Shown: one piece after another, positions 11,191 through 23,399 of the stretch
Position numbering within the stretch: the stretch's first letter is position 1
Layout of the letters: every line of letters starts with the position of its first letter
Assembly: GCA_030761205.1 (NCBI GenBank)
Contig: JAULJL010000005.1
Location: 7,279,501 to 7,343,500 of the forward strand
Reading direction: 5' to 3'
Length of the DNA stretch: 64,000 nt
Source of the DNA: Fremontodendron californicum
Lineage: Eukaryota; Streptophyta; Magnoliopsida; Malvales; Malvaceae
Notes under the pieces: model-generated
Seen by the model: only the letters and a program-made list of their open reading frames with translations
Told to the model about the DNA's origin: nothing
Databases searched by the model: none
Made by a program: the position numbers and the translations under genes

Positions 11191-11965
11191 TAGCTTTCAA
11201 ATTAACTTCCTCAACTTCCATAACGTTCCCTGCATCTTCATAAGTAAAGGGAGGATTCGGTTGGGGGAGTTTGGAGGGGCTTACCTTACCCCAAGACACT
11301 ATACTAGTCATTTTTCCAACTTATGTATTTCTAGTTTGAGTGGGCTCATTTATAATGATGCCAGGTAATGATTTTCTACAGCCCAAGTTAGCAGCCTGAC
11401 CCAAAACATCCAGTCCATTATAGGCGATCGACGATGAGCCTGCATGAAAAACAAAGCTAGACTTCAACCCTTCAATCAAGAAATCTGATTTGGAATTTTC
11501 CTTGTGCGACTCCTGCCCATGTGGCCGGCTACTAGTTGGTGGCTTCTTGCTCATATGGCTTGGCTTAGAATGAGCCTTTTCCTTTAAATTTTTCTTTCCC
11601 TCCACTAAAGACAGTTGACTTGGGTTCCTTAATCCTCGCCACAAAATTTTTCCTTGGAGCAATAGTTTCCTTCTCCTTAATAGTGTTAGCTTCCTTCCTT
11701 AAATATGCAAATCTGTTTAAATCTTTCCCCCAAAAATCAAATCTTTGATTTTTCTTTCCATATAGGTCGTCTATCAGAACTCATTCTTTTCCGCTCTACC
11801 GTTGAACCATCATCCAAGGGCCAAATTCCTTGTCTGCCTCTTCATTAGATCTTTTTGGTTGAGTTTCCACCATTACTTCTAGTGTTTGATTCATTTCTGA
11901 AATCAAAGTTGGACATTTATCTTACCTGCGTCCAAACTTTCCATATAGGAAGCATATTAAGTTAA
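11191..11965 (-). pseudogene. LINE ORF1 C-terminal part
   Basis: This is the continuation of LINE ORF1 beyond the solo LTR. Right next to the insertion the minus strand encodes a degraded zinc knuckle, LICF-LYGKFGRR, then a stop and DKCP. Plant L1 ORF1 proteins have ICFxCGxxGH there. The longest open stretch (11662-11321) is basic and Ser/Lys-rich without a recognisable domain, as is usual for this tail. It ends near the 7.2 kb insertion at 11185. Confidence 0.6.
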
Positions 11966-14585
11966 TGTTGGGAAAGTCTGGGCTCATGCACATACATAGA
12001 TATACAAAAATAAAGCAGCGAAAGTAAACAAAGAATCACCCGGGCTACCTCAGGATCTATGGATCATGACTTACATGGGTTTTATAGCATTTAAAATATT
12101 AAATCACCAATATGATCAAAATCATACCTACTCGAGAACTCGTAATCCTGAGTGTGCCGATCCCTGCAATATGGCAGCAACTCGATGGTCACCAAACGAC
12201 TTCTCCGAGGCTACGAGCAATACAAGTGTCTTGCCTCCAGCGTTAATCCACACGGATGGCTATTAGCACCTTCGTAAGGTCTCGAGGATTTCACTGTGCT
12301 AGCAGTCCAATCTCTCGATCAACAATCAAAAGGCTTACTTTCTTAATTTCCCTCAATTCCCGAATACAATGTAGAACAATTCTCACTGTTCGATAATTAA
12401 TAAAAACGAACCAAAGGAAACAATGGAGGTTCGGCTATGATTGATTATGATCTTGGCCGATTCTCAAGATGACAATATCAAAAACCAAGACAATAATGTG
12501 GTGGCTACAATTCTCAATATAACCGAATGTTATATTATCAAAGTAAAGAAATCTAACATCTCTTTTTGCGTGACCCACTAAACCACTAAAGAATAATCTC
12601 TTTTCTTTTAGGCGTCACTCATAAAGATAAAAGAATTCTTTCTTTTTGACAATTCTTTTAGCGTGAACCTGAAAGAATAAAAATAATCATAATTTTTTTC
12701 TTTAAACCATAAACCATTTGATACTTAGAATTCTCTCCTTTTTTTAGGTAAAACAAAAAGGAATTCTAATGCTATGCAAATGCTTTGGCCGGCCACTAAA
12801 GTTAGAGAATGGATAGAATTTAAATCTCATTTAAACTCTCACCATGATAAGAATTCTTCCTATCAAGGTGATTGAGTTTTGGACAAACTCTATCATATAG
12901 TTAGCTTGGCCGAATTCACCCTACATTATGTCCAGGTTCATTTGCTAAGAGATGGGTAAGGATAGGTGTTTGATTTTAAATCAAACAACCTAGTTGAGGT
13001 CAAACTCTTTCATTTCAAGCATTATAGTTCAACTGAGACTCTAACTCTTAAAGCCGAGCTCGAACCTATCCCGGATTATGTCTTACGTTAATAGTTCGAT
13101 TTCACAGGGATAAGAGTTTGATTCCAAATCAAACTCTTAGAGTCCTAATTGGACTCAACCAGCTCGGATTAATAGAGTCCTTGTTCAAGTGAAACTCTTT
13201 CACTTAACAAGTGTTAGAGTCCTAGTCAAACACTAACTCTTAGTGCCGGACTTGGACTTGACATAATCGAAGCAATGTTTGGTTTAGTGAAAAATGAGAA
13301 GTCGGAATTTGATTTGTAATAAAACTCCTCTAAAACGAGAAACTTTTCTCATTAAGGACAACTTCTTATTTTCGGCCAAGACAACCTTATCTTAAGACAT
13401 TGTCTGCTTAAGACAGGCTTATCCATATTGTCTTATTAAGACATCCTATCTGGATTTCTCAAATCCAAATTATGTCTTAACCTTCCTAATTTGAATCTTA
13501 TTCAATTAGGTCCTCCAAATTAACCTTTTATTCAATTAAGTCATTACTTAATTAAATCCCAAGCTTTAGCCAACAATTCCGTCTTTGTGTGTGATCCATT
13601 AGGTTCCCAGCATGTTGGCAATGCGTATAAATTAATCTCATTAATTTATACACATTTATCAAGAGCGGGATCTAGCTACCCATGATGTCCACCCAAATGT
13701 TGAGAAGTCAACGTGACCTCATTGAAACTCCTATCAGTGTAATACGGTCCTTTCACCAAATATCCCAGAAAGCTCATGAGCATGGTGCAGTGTCTACTCA
13801 TGTTTAATCCATATTAGTTCCTGCAGCTTGTGGTTAACCTTATGAATTTGGAGAAACAATTTCTCCTAAATCCATCATGCTCTGGCCAGAGACTTCATTA
13901 AGTTAACCGAAGCCAAGAACAGACGAGAAATGTCTCCGATGTCACTTGGAGTGGTGAATCCTCTCTGGATCACTCATCCATATTCGTATGGTTCATGTCA
14001 TACCCAAAACCACCCTACCATAAGCATCCCTTCATTTGGAACCCATTCAGATGGAATCAAAGTATGACACTCTCTATACAAGATGACCTGGTATCACAAG
14101 TCCGAGGACTAATTTACACGACTAGCACGTGAGAACATTTCCATAAACACGTGAGTGACACTACCAAATGGAGTTCTCACAGCGGGCCATGTTCAGTGAA
14201 CTTGTTCAACAGACAAGCACCTACATGTTATCCTAAGTATACCTCATACTTCATCCCATAAGATTGATTGCTTACTTCACAAGTAAGAAGGCTTAACATG
14301 TACTAGTCTTTGAGCATTGCCAATGCCCCGTCTTGGCAATACGATGACCAGGAACAATTTGAGAAACAAGGCTTTGATGCATAAAGATCTCATAATTATA
14401 ACTCTTTATAATTCCTTTGCAAGACCGTTATGTTCCATGGGCTTCATCCGATTAGTACTTAATAACTCCTTATCATCGTACTAACATGAAGGAAAACCTT
14501 GTATCACTATTGTATAGTGATGGGTTTGCATTATTAACTGTATATCCCTTGTCTAATCTTATTGGCTATAGGGCATATACTAATA
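11966..14585 (-). mobile_element. Probable solo LTR, Copia Angela-like, 2.6 kb
   Basis: The segment is flanked by the direct repeat GTTAA (11961-11965 and 14586-14590). On the minus strand it begins TATTAGTATATGCCCTATAG and ends CCCAACA. Angela/BARE-type LTRs begin TGTTGGAAATATGCCCTAGA, so the first dinucleotide seems changed from TG to TA. No internal coding region, primer site or second LTR is present. The simplest reading is a solo LTR left by recombination between two LTRs. It sits inside LINE ORF1. A non-coding LARD-like element is the alternative. Confidence 0.65.
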
Positions 14586-15492
14586 GTTAATCCCCTCATA
14601 CTCGACATTTTGAACATGTTTACCAACAATGATCTTAGAGACCAAAGGTTTTGTCAAGTCCAATTCTATGCAAAGACGTGCAAACCGGCCTCTCAAAACT
14701 TCTTTTGTGTTTCGATCAATCTTGATTACCCGTCCTACCTGCACACCCATTCTTAACAAAGCCAGATTGTAATAATATTCAAATGGTAATCCTGGCAAAC
14801 GAATCCAAGCAATTACTCTTTCAATCTTATCATTTAGTGGATCAAAATTAGGAACCCATTGTCTAACCGTAAGATAGTGACTCCCAATGATCCATGGCCC
14901 TCTTTCCAAGACATACTTATAATCAATATTTTTTTTCGAACTTCAACAAGAAATAATCCTGTCCTAAATCGACTTTATATTTTCCTTTCAGGTGCCAAAG
15001 ATGTTTAATACGAGCCACCAAGGTTTGAAAACCTAAAACTTTTGCCGAGCATTTTCACAATCAATGCTTTCCTCCATGGTTTCCTCATCTCAATTTTTTC
15101 TTGCTTAGAGAAACAACAACAGGCCATTTTCTATTACTCAGACCAGATTTGTCGTCAGACCACTTTTTCCAACTTGCATTAGTTACCCCTCCTTTCCCCC
15201 CCAACATCTCTTTGTAGGAAGAATGATTTGACATGTTTTTTTGTGTTACTAGTATCCCTTCGCATGCTAGGTAAAACCTCCTCATCCGGATCAGAAAGAT
15301 GGCCAGATTCTCTAATACGCTTGTATTTTTTCCGATTCCTTTTCAATAAATCATCTTCAATTGCAGCAGCTCGTTCGCGGGAGGAGCACCACTTTCAATC
15401 ATCTCTGTTTTTTGCGCCGCCATGGTACACCACAAGTTGCTTGCTGCTTTTAACAATTCCATAGCAAATTCACCAACTCCCGCTTTTCTCAT
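14586..15492 (-). pseudogene. LINE ORF1 N-terminal part with DUF4283 domain
   Basis: The frame 14909-14580 carries the DUF4283 core of plant L1 ORF1 proteins: KxGPWIIGSHYLTVRQW-like opening, then ERVIAWIRLPGLPFEYY, and GRFARLCIELDL. It ends at VEYEGI exactly where the zinc knuckle should start and the solo LTR is inserted. The region upstream (15285-15085 and beyond) encodes a basic N-terminus in shifting frames. A possible ATG lies at 15492-15490. ORF1 protein is an RNA-binding chaperone for LINE RNA. Frameshifts show this is a relic. Confidence 0.75.
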
Positions 15493-15725
15493 TTACTCAC
15501 GCTCCATATCATTCTTTTTATTTAACTCCCAGAAGAATATGTTGATGCTTGTAGCAAATAATAATTAATGTGATATAAATTTTGATATATTTATTAGTAT
15601 TTTTTTATTTTATGTTGTATCGTATTTTAATTATTTTTATAATTATTTGGTTATATAAATATAAAAGATAGGAGTAGAGCAACTCTAAACTTTGTATATG
15701 GCTTGGACAATCAATCAAGCACACA

Positions 15726-16115
15726 CACTACGCCATAAAAGGCATTTTACAGCATGTAAAAAGTGTTGTTAAAAGTATAAAAAATGCTTCTATAGAGTTA
15801 AGACAGCACTTTTGTATGTGATGTATATGTAGCAGTAGCCTTTTCTCTCTAACAGCATTTTTACATGCTTATAACATCATTTACATAAATGCTACTATTT
15901 TTAATCTATGACTGCACTTATACATATTTTAAAAACATTTATAAATTGCTACCAAAACATATAAATTACAGCAAGCGAAAATGCTTCTAAAAACATTTAT
16001 AGAAGCGTTATAATGCTACCTATTATAAATATAGCTCTTTAAATTGCTTCTAAAAGCTATAGCCTTCCATTAATACATTTAATAGCACTTATAAAATGCT
16101 ACTAGAAGTTAATTA
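15726..16115 (+). mobile_element. Terminal fragment of a CACTA-like DNA transposon
   Basis: A CACTACGCCATAAAAGGC end is preceded by ACA, consistent with the 3-bp target site of CACTA elements. The following 390 bp carry many direct and inverted copies of short words such as AGCATTTTTACA, AATGCT and GCTTCTA, the style of CACTA subterminal repeats. No transposase frame and no second end were found. It could be one end of a decayed or truncated copy. Confidence 0.5.
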
Positions 16116-16666
16116 TAATAAAAATATATATTAAAAAATCCTTTTGGATGTCATTACAAAATTCTCGACAATCTCAATTAATTTATAATGATACAACAAC
16201 TCATCCAATAATGTTTTATTCTAAATAAACAAGGAAACAAATAAGGATAATAATTTTTTAATCATGAAAACATATTCTTTTAGAGTGTTTTTCCCTCAAA
16301 AACAAAACAAATTTATATAGTTTCATATAAATAATTATAACAAGTCCTTGTACAAGCCTGGTCTAATTTGGATCGAGTTTTGAACAATATTTTTCAAACT
16401 CAATTTAAATCATATTTGGCCTAGAAAAGTATTAATAAAAATTTATTTTTATTTTTATTTAATTTTAATTTTAATCTTAAAATTTATTTTAAATTTTAAA
16501 TATTAAATTAAAAATAATTTTTAATAACATTTTTAGTAACAAGTCTAAACAAACTTTAATAACTGGATCAAATCCAGTCTTGGATAAATATTAAAAGGTA
16601 AATTGAACTATTGGCTCAATCTGATATGGTTTATGGACACTTTTGAATAACTTTTAGACTACATTA
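16116..16666. other. AT-rich intergenic sequence
   Basis: Low-complexity AT-rich DNA with runs of A and T. No reading frame, structured RNA or repeat boundary stands out. Confidence 0.5.
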
Positions 16667-17206
16667 ATTATGCTAATATATATTTTCTTGCAATAATTTT
16701 TTTTCTTTTTTATTTACGGTGAATTAATGTTGTTTTTTCTCTTCTAGTACCAGACTCTTTAAATATTAACTAAAATTTGAAATACTCACTTATACCTGAT
16801 GAAAAAAATGGTGTTTTGAATTGAAAAAAGAAAAGTGTGTTTTGAGGGAAAATAATAAGAAATAGGTGATAGGTTTTTTGTCAAAACTATAATTATTTTT
16901 TTAAAATGAAAAGATATATACATCTTTAGTTTGTATTTAATATAATAATTTTATTAAATTTTTTATAAATTTTTAACTGAATTGGTATATTTTTTATTTG
17001 TAATGTCAAATTTAATTAGGACATTATTAATAATATATACTAATACTAGATAAATAGTATTTTTATGAATAATCTTCAAAATAGTTTAAATGATTATTTT
17101 AGGAGTGGATAAAGTTATAAAGGTTTTCATTCACGAGGCAGATTTTATTATGGAAATTAATGAAATTTTTTTTTCTGAAAGTGACAAATTCGGCATATGT
17201 CACTTA
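16667..17206. repeat. Dispersed duplication, copy 1
   Basis: This 540-bp stretch is visibly homologous to 58104-58641 in the same orientation. Shared anchors are TATGCTAATATATATTTTCT, AATGGTGTTTTG, ATAGTTTTGACAAAA (minus strand) and TTTTATTATGGAAAT, and both end with GGCATATGTCACTT. The second copy lies inside the intron of a DUF247-type gene. It may be a transposable element of unknown type or a relic of a larger segmental duplication. There is no coding frame. Confidence 0.65.
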
Positions 17207-19349
17207 AAAAAAGTTCTTAGTTAATTAACCCAAAAATATAATTACTATAAAAATCTGAGAATAATCCAAAATACGATAAAAAAAATTTAATTATTATCTT
17301 GTACACCGATAATAATTTTTTTTAATTTTATAAATGAAATTAAAAAATTATCATATGTTTCATTTATTTTTTATTTTTAAATATAATTTAAAAAAACATG
17401 TTACAATTTTGTACCCTTTTTGTGGAGTTAAAAAACTTCAACTCTCGGTAGTTCATGAATGTTTGGATTATCATGCCATCTGTCCGGTTTATAAAAATCA
17501 GCAAAAATATACTTAACAAAGACAGCAAATAAAAAAAACAATATTTCGCTGGTAGATAACATCACAATTCACAACATTAATAAAGGTTGAAAACAATGGT
17601 TTAACAAACAACAATAACATTTTCGACGAGACATCTATTTGTCAACTAAAATTTCAAACTCTTGGTTAGAAGTGCTTATGAGTTGAGTTGGGTCAGATTA
17701 GGTCGGATTTAGATATGATATCAATATTATATATATTTACTTAGGTCTGGCTCGACTTAAAATATGGGCTCAAATTTTGCTCGAACCCGTCCATATTATT
17801 TGTTTTTCTAAAAAAAGTTAAACAAATATTTTTTATTATTTAATTTTTAGAAATTCTATCTCTTTATTTCTTTTATTAAGTTCTAAAACATAAATACATT
17901 AGCATATTTTTAAAATTTTACACTATAGTATTATATATATTTATTTTTTATATGATATAAATTACATAATATATAAAATATAAAAATAATATATTATATA
18001 AATAAAAAAAGGGTCGGGCCGGGCTCGGACTTTGATTGTTGGAGCCAAGGCCCATCCCATTTTCTAAATAGGCTTCATTTTTTGCCTAATCCCATATTTC
18101 GAGCTTAATATTTTTGTCCAAACCCTTCAAAAAATAAGGGTCCTTTGGGTTTGGAAGAATAACCCAGCCCTTGAGCAAATCTACTCTTGGTAATCCACAA
18201 ATGTTCTCATGACAACATTTGTTTCTGGTACTCCATATATAATAACCACAACATATTTCGAATCAAGGGTTTAGTTTAGTTTGTTCATGTAATAGTCGTA
18301 AGAGGTGATATCATATGATAAGAGATTATTATATAATTTCCTTTAATGATAAAAAATTATGTAATTTAATTTAAATAATATGATAAGAGATTATTATAAT
18401 GTAACATACCAATCATTAAGATAAAATATACATATTATTATCAATGATCTATTTTATGTATTTTATTCTACATTGCATGAAAAGAGATTATAATTCTAAA
18501 ATTAAAAATAAAACATTTAGTTTAAAAAATATGTATAACGATAAAATATTATATAATTTTTTATAAATCATATGTATCCCATAAGAATTAAAATATGCAA
18601 TTTATATTAAATCATATTATAAAATTATCAAAAGTAATATAACATATATTAATTTGTTTAAAATTAAATTATATTATAAGATTATATTAAATAATATAAC
18701 ATATAATTCTATTAAATTATTAATTATTTTATTTTAAAATAATTATTGTCGATCTATATAATTATTTTAACAAAATAAAAAATTTATTTATAATATATAC
18801 TAACAAATATCTATACCTCTGTAAATTAAAAAGCATGCAAAAGAAGGAAAACTCCTTTTACATTTTTTTTTTCGTAGATATATTGTACCATCTATTTTCT
18901 GTAATACATTCGTTTTAGCATCTTAGAGAACTCCAAACCAGCCATTCATGATGGATCTTGTCCTTTTCTTTTGATGCATGGTTGAAAAAGGGAGAATAAG
19001 AATTGTTAATGATTTTAAAAAAAAGAATTTAAATTAAAAATGCAAAGATACAAAATAAAAGAAATTTTTGTAGAAAAAAATATTCTTCACTAACAGTTCA
19101 AACATTTATCATTTATGTATACCTCTATTTATAGTTTTAATTTGATTAGTTAAGTAATTTTAAATTTTGAATAGCGTTTCACTTTTAGTATGAAATTTTT
19201 AAATAACAAAAGTTGATTATATCTTAAATTGGGAATGCCTATAAAATGCAAGAAACTAGTGAACGCTCACAATTTACTGCGGGTGATAAATTTTTTAAAT
19301 TTGATTTTTAAATTTGTTTATTATTATATATTAAGATATATAATTATAT
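17207..19349. other. AT-rich intergenic DNA with GGGTCGGGCC-type repeat
   Basis: At about 17690-18175 there is a pair of GC-richer blocks, GGTCAGATTAGGTCGG and GGGTCGGGCCGGGCTC, separated by AT-rich DNA. Related wording (AAATTTTGTTCAAACCCATCC) occurs near 54208. These look like parts of dispersed non-coding repeats. The rest is AT-rich with no feature I can support. Confidence 0.45.
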
Positions 19350-20000
19350 ATGTATCATGGTAATTCGATACCATATTGGTATCGGTCATAACGATTGATA
19401 CATATCAGTTTTTTTTAAACAAGAAAATGAAAACAACATCTTACTATTTTGATTTTGATGTCGGTCCGTACCGATCCTTATCGACTTATGCGGTCCATAT
19501 CAACCTTTACATGTACGTACCGATCCGTACCAGTTGGTACAAGATTTTGATTTTTTTTTTAAAAAAATAAAAAATTACTTACTTTATTTAATTTAACCAA
19601 TTCTTAATACTTTTTAGTCATAATATTTTTTTTTTCATAATTTCATTCAAAATATATATTTATTAAATTAAGCAATTGAATCTAATTACAAATAATTTAT
19701 TATATATTTTTAAATATTTATATTTATATTTATTTTATTTATGATTAAAAATTTAGATATTAACTATTTAACATTTTAAAATTTTATATTTGCATATATA
19801 TATATATGTAATTGAGATATATTTGTACATGTATATAATATATATATTATTAAAAAAATTAGAAATGAGCTTTATAAATATATATATGAAAAAATATTTA
19901 AAAAATGATGGTAAATCCGAGACGATACGTCAAAACACACCGATACTGATACGTATCAATACTAAAAGAAAAATAGCATATCTATCGGTATGATACTGTA
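19350..20000. repeat. GATACC-rich dispersed repeat, full-length copy
   Basis: The left part has repeated GATACC, GGTATCGG, GGTCCGTACCGATCC and TACCAGTTGGTAC words. The right part ends CCGATACTGATACGTATC then CTATCGGTATGATACTG. A diverged copy lies at 54806-55420, with the same order of landmarks, including an AT microsatellite in the middle. The ends are roughly inverted (GGTAATTCGATACC against CGGTATGATAC). It may be a non-autonomous DNA transposon. Its right half from 19791 on is included in every unit of the tandem array. Confidence 0.5.
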
Positions 20001-20892
20001 TACTTTAATATGTATATATACATATATAAAATATACACATGCTCAATAGATACTTTTTTGAGTTATTAATAGAATTCTAAATAATTAACTGAAAACATAG
20101 ATCTAACACAAATTTTTTTCCTAAGTAAGACATTTAGCATCTACGGTTCCGTCAAAGCTTAAAGTATATAATTGATTATTCAATACTTTTTCTTATTTTA
20201 TAATGATTTGTTAACGGTACCATTTAATTTCACAAATTATATATAAACGATACTATATGTTACATATCTTAACTAAGCTATATAAATATTAATATATAAT
20301 TACATGGACATGTCTAATTATAATGATGTGTATTTGACGCATAGGACAGGTTTAATGATAATGTGAAGTATTTGACGTGTTGAACAAGTTTAATTAAAAT
20401 GGTATGTATCTGACGCGTTATATAAAAACAAAAACACGTTTCAATTTTGCATTAAATGTTAAAGAAAAAAGCATAGCAATAAAAGTCTTTTTTTTTTCTT
20501 CTTCTCTCACCATCCTCCTAATAAACTACACTAATACTATTTCTTATTAAATACTTTAAACTAATACTATTTCTTAATAAAACATTATTTATATTAATAT
20601 TTAAAATATTATAACTATTATTATAACTATTATATAATAATATAATAATTTTTAAAATATATTTTAATATAAGTATTATTAAAATGTTACTTTTATTAAT
20701 ATAATTATTATTAAAATATTTTTTTGATTAATATAATTATTATTAAAATATTATTTTTTGTTCTTCAAATTATAATATTTACATAAATATTAAAATTCTA
20801 ATTATTAAAATATTAATTAAATATTATTTCTGTCAATATAATTATTATTAAAATATTATTTCTACTTTTTTTAAATAATATTATTTTAATTT

Positions 20893-21445
20893 TAAATGGT
20901 GTATTTAAAGGGTTGACCTATACGTTTACTCGCAGATTTATTTAGGATTTGTAATAGACCCACTTGAAAAAAAAAAATTAAAAAATTATTTTTAGTTTTT
21001 TATTTTTTTATTTTTAATGATGTATTTAAAAGTGTTGATCCGCACATTGACTAGCGGGTCGATTTAGGATCTGTACACGATCTGCACGAAAAAAAGAGAA
21101 AAAAAATTATGTTATTAATTAGTTTTTTATTTTATTTTTAAATAATTTATTTAAAAGGGTTAGTCCGCACGTTGATTCGCGAGTTGATTTAGGATCCGTA
21201 CTTGACCGGCTCGAGAAAAAAGTTAAAACATTATTTTATTAATTATTTTAATTTTAAATGATGTATTTAAAGAGGTTGGTCTGCACGTTGACTCGTGAGT
21301 TAATTTAAGATCCGTACCTGACTCGAGAGAAAAGTTAAAAAAAAATATTAATTATTTTTATTTTAACATTAAATGATGTATTTAAAGGCGTAGGTCCTCA
21401 AGTTGAGTCGTGGATCGATTTAGGATTCGTATCCGATACGTTCGG
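20893..21445. repeat. Internal minisatellite of unit 1
   Basis: Five imperfect copies of roughly 110-125 bp. Each has the order ATGTATTTAAA, a CCGCACGTTGACTCG-like core, GATTTAGGATCCGTACC, then an A-rich and AT-rich spacer. Copies start near 20897, 21018, 21142, 21258 and 21372. The core is much GC-richer than its surroundings. No coding frame runs through it. Confidence 0.75.
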
Positions 21446-23057
21446 GGAAAAAAATAAAAAAAATAATAATTTGCTTCTAACTTATGTGAAAAAATATCTT
21501 ACGAAAAAATAAAATACAAATCATATTTTATTTTTCTTTTAAATATAAATATATATAAATAATATTTGAAAATGTATTTATATTACGTGATTTATAAATA
21601 AACAATTAGCATAAATTTAATTTTCATAATTAACAAAAATAAATATATTAATATTATTATAATTTAAAAATAAAAATTAATTAAATTATTATTTAATATA
21701 ATATAATTTAAAATTAATTTATTATAAATAATTAACGAATAAACCAATAAATTTGAAACTTAAATATATTAGTGGTATACAGTTACAACTCCGAAACGTT
21801 AATTGCCTCCTTATTTGGTGGGCAGCATTTATTGCCTCTACCTGTATTCCAATTCCAATGACAACACCTTCATATTTTCATTGATAATAACGAGGTCTTT
21901 TCTCTGATTATGTTAAAAGGCAAGCCACGGTTGGTTTTCATGGTTTGGTAATCATTAAGGCATCAGATGTGTAATCTAAGTAATTTGATTAAAACCCAAT
22001 TCACGGGAGTTTCTAAGTAATCTAAGTAAATGGCTCAATTTTGGCTGAATTGACGTGGGCTTAAATCACAGTTCTTTATTAATGTCCACAATATATTCGA
22101 GTTTTTGTTTCAATGAAGCTTTAAATTACTGCTATGGATGCCACAACATGCTCTAAGTAAGGCCTAAATTTTGAGCAAGATGCCATCAGTCGTTTTTGCG
22201 TCTTTTTCCTCACCTCAGCTCTCTGAGTCCCCTATTGTACTGTTATGGATAAACAAGAATTCATTAATATCAAGTTGTTATTTATCATAATCAACATGTG
22301 TTGCTGTTTCTCTTTGAGAAATTATTATAGGGAAGCCATTTGGCTTCATCTTATTGTAAAGGTCCCAATCTTGATGGTTTTGGAGGCAGAAAAGTCTAAA
22401 TTTATGTATAATGACTCATAAACCCCATAATGTTCTTAATGGCTGAATTTAAGTATGTTTCTAAGTAAATGGCAACCCACGGTTGGTAATCAACAAGGCA
22501 TCAGATTATGGATAAAAAGCAAATGAAAAGCTAAATGGTGGAAATTAAACAGAATAATTTTTTGTGGAAAAAATTTAGAAAATGCGGTGTGAAGAAAATG
22601 ACTGACATATCTATTCATAAATTAAAATAAAATTATAAAATTAGAATAAAATACTATAAAATAGGTCGTATATATAATCGATTTTATATTATAAAAGTTA
22701 GATTTTTTTTGTTATAAATATATATCTATAGAATCTAGTCTAATTAAAAAACAATAAAATCACTTTCTTTTCTTTTTGATTTGCTGGACATAAAAGACTA
22801 AAGATTTTGATCAAAACGACAAAACAGCTCCTTAAACATTTGCCAGAAATATTTGCAACACAATCAGTTTCAATTATTACAGGGAATAGTCCGTCATCCT
22901 CCGATTTCTCGAAACCCTATAATACAAATAAATAATATAAAAAAACCAATCGAAATGTAAGTAAGATTTAAAAAAAAATCATAGTTAGGAACAATAAAGT
23001 GCACTGTTAAATACCAGAAAATCGTGATGAAAATAATGTAGTAGAATAGACAACAAC

Positions 23058-23331
23058 CTTGGCAATTGCCTTTGATGGGTAGTCATTGTTCAGCTTGGGA
23101 TCCACACATTGCTTAAGCTTGTCTTCACTCAATTTGGGAGTTGCTTGCATTATTGAAAAATGAGTTAAGAGACACATTTAAATGGCCGCAAACAAATACA
23201 AATAGGAAAAGAAAACACACCCAAGTAACAAGATTCTGTGGTCGTTCCTTTGGGCATTGTATGGTCTACTGGTTTTCTCCCCGTCAAGAGCTCAAGAAAA
23301 ACAATTCCAAAACTGTATACATCACTTTTTT
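23058..23331 (-). pseudogene. Pti1-like kinase exon pair, unit 1
   Basis: On the minus strand an exon-like block (23331-23221) encodes SDVYSFGIVFLELLTGRKPV and DHTMPKG, kinase subdomains IX-X as found in Pti1-like cytoplasmic Ser/Thr kinases. A second block (23144-23058) encodes ATPKLSEDKLKQCVDPKLNN and DYPSKAIAK, the next exon of the same family. Lesions: four extra bases after the MPKG codons shift the frame before the expected QQ-LVTW; the acceptor before the second block reads TGCAA instead of TGCAG; and upstream a TAA stands where Pti1 genes have a Gln codon. The final exon (LAAVAALCVQYE) is not found. It is a decayed gene fragment. Confidence 0.75.
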
Positions 23332-23360
23332 ACATAACGGAATGGGCAACTTTAATTATT

Positions 23361-23399
<39 letters not shown>

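Larger units (their letters stand above)
19791..23360. repeat. Tandem array unit 1 (3.57 kb)
   Basis: The unit begins at the TGCATATATATA microsatellite inside the GATACC repeat and ends after the decayed kinase exons at TTTAATTATT. Order within the unit: right half of the GATACC repeat, AT-rich DNA, a CT-rich run (TTCTTCTCTCACC), a five-copy minisatellite, AT-rich DNA, a 1.2 kb moderately complex non-coding segment, then the kinase fragment. From about 21650 to the end it is almost identical to units 2 and 3; before that it is clearly more diverged. Confidence 0.85.

Noticed and set aside
23141..23395. 84-codon plus-strand frame repeated in several units
   Set aside because: It overlaps the decayed kinase exons on the opposite strand and ends in a TA microsatellite. 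Its repetition reflects the tandem array, not conservation of a protein.
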